DNA of 12,792 nt from an uncultured Clostridiaceae bacterium (GTDB lineage Bacteria; Bacillota; Clostridia; TANB77; CAG-508), in contig CATXTS010000048.1 of assembly GCA_958402495.1 (NCBI GenBank), positions 1-12,792 on the forward strand, given 5' to 3'. Positions 12,740-12,792 of the stretch are shown in pieces. The translations under genes and the position numbers were made by a program. A model generated the notes under the pieces. It ran no database searches. It saw only the letters and a program-made list of their open reading frames with translations, and had not been told where the DNA came from. The stretch's first letter is position 1. Every line of letters starts with the position of its first letter.

Positions 12740-12792
12740 GCGGATGTGGCGGAACTGGCAGACGCGCTAGACTTAGGATCTAGTGGGAGACC
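12740..12792 (+). tRNA. tRNA-Leu(UAG), 5' part (cut by window end)
   Basis: The acceptor 5' strand GCGGATG, a D arm with GGCGGAACTGGCAGACGC, and the anticodon arm CTAGA-CTTAGGA-TCTAG are present, giving anticodon UAG, which reads CUA and other CUN codons. The start of a leucine-type long variable arm (GTGGGAGACC) is visible before the window ends. The T arm and 3' acceptor strand lie outside. A second leucine tRNA, different from the CAA species at 6115-6196. Confidence 0.92.

Overview
This window comes from a low-GC, endospore-forming Firmicute, most likely a strictly anaerobic clostridium. Four things support this: strongly AT-biased codons with frequent AGA and ATA; purine-rich AGGAGG-type ribosome-binding sites; a complete germination protease gene (gpr); and a thioredoxin reductase-like flavoprotein that lacks both NADPH-binding motifs, a type known from clostridia where ferredoxin is the electron donor. 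I cannot name the species from the sequence.

Layout. Positions 1-993 hold the C-terminal part of an alpha/beta hydrolase and a histidine phosphatase, closed by a clear terminator. gpr (1108-2043) follows, with a sigma-G-like promoter that begins at the terminator's edge. It runs convergently, one base apart, into a TraX-family membrane protein gene on the minus strand. A divergent region then leads to pgi (glucose-6-phosphate isomerase) and a maltose-O-acetyltransferase-like gene, ending in a bidirectional hairpin terminator. From the other side comes a minus-strand operon of an ECF-like sigma factor overlapping its zinc-finger, membrane-spanning anti-sigma factor. A tRNA-Leu(CAA) gene with its own promoter and terminator comes next.

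Positions 6285-8868 are a copper-export unit: promoter, a 50-bp hairpin repeat in the leader, copA and copZ. After copZ lies a 299-bp gene-poor stretch that begins with a 12-codon His-rich ORF and may hold the decayed start of a csoR-type copper repressor gene. A sigma-A promoter then starts a probable five-gene unit: membrane-anchored polysaccharide deacetylase, FFTR-like thioredoxin reductase, second copy of the 50-bp repeat, ccdA, a membrane-anchored TlpA/StoA-like thioredoxin, and cytoplasmic thioredoxin. The window ends inside a tRNA-Leu(UAG) gene with a strong promoter.

How the genes may work together. The redox unit looks like a full relay: reductase to cytoplasmic thioredoxin, to CcdA in the membrane, to an extracytoplasmic thioredoxin. 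In a spore former this could serve envelope or spore-cortex disulfide chemistry as StoA/CcdA do in Bacillus. CopA and CopZ handle Cu(I). The points most worth a second look are the anti-sigma factor, whose outer part resembles the extracellular domain of FtsX; the 49/50-identical hairpin repeat directly upstream of copA and ccdA, which can form two exclusive pairings; the NADPH-motif-less reductase in a complete disulfide relay; and the possible csoR remnant.
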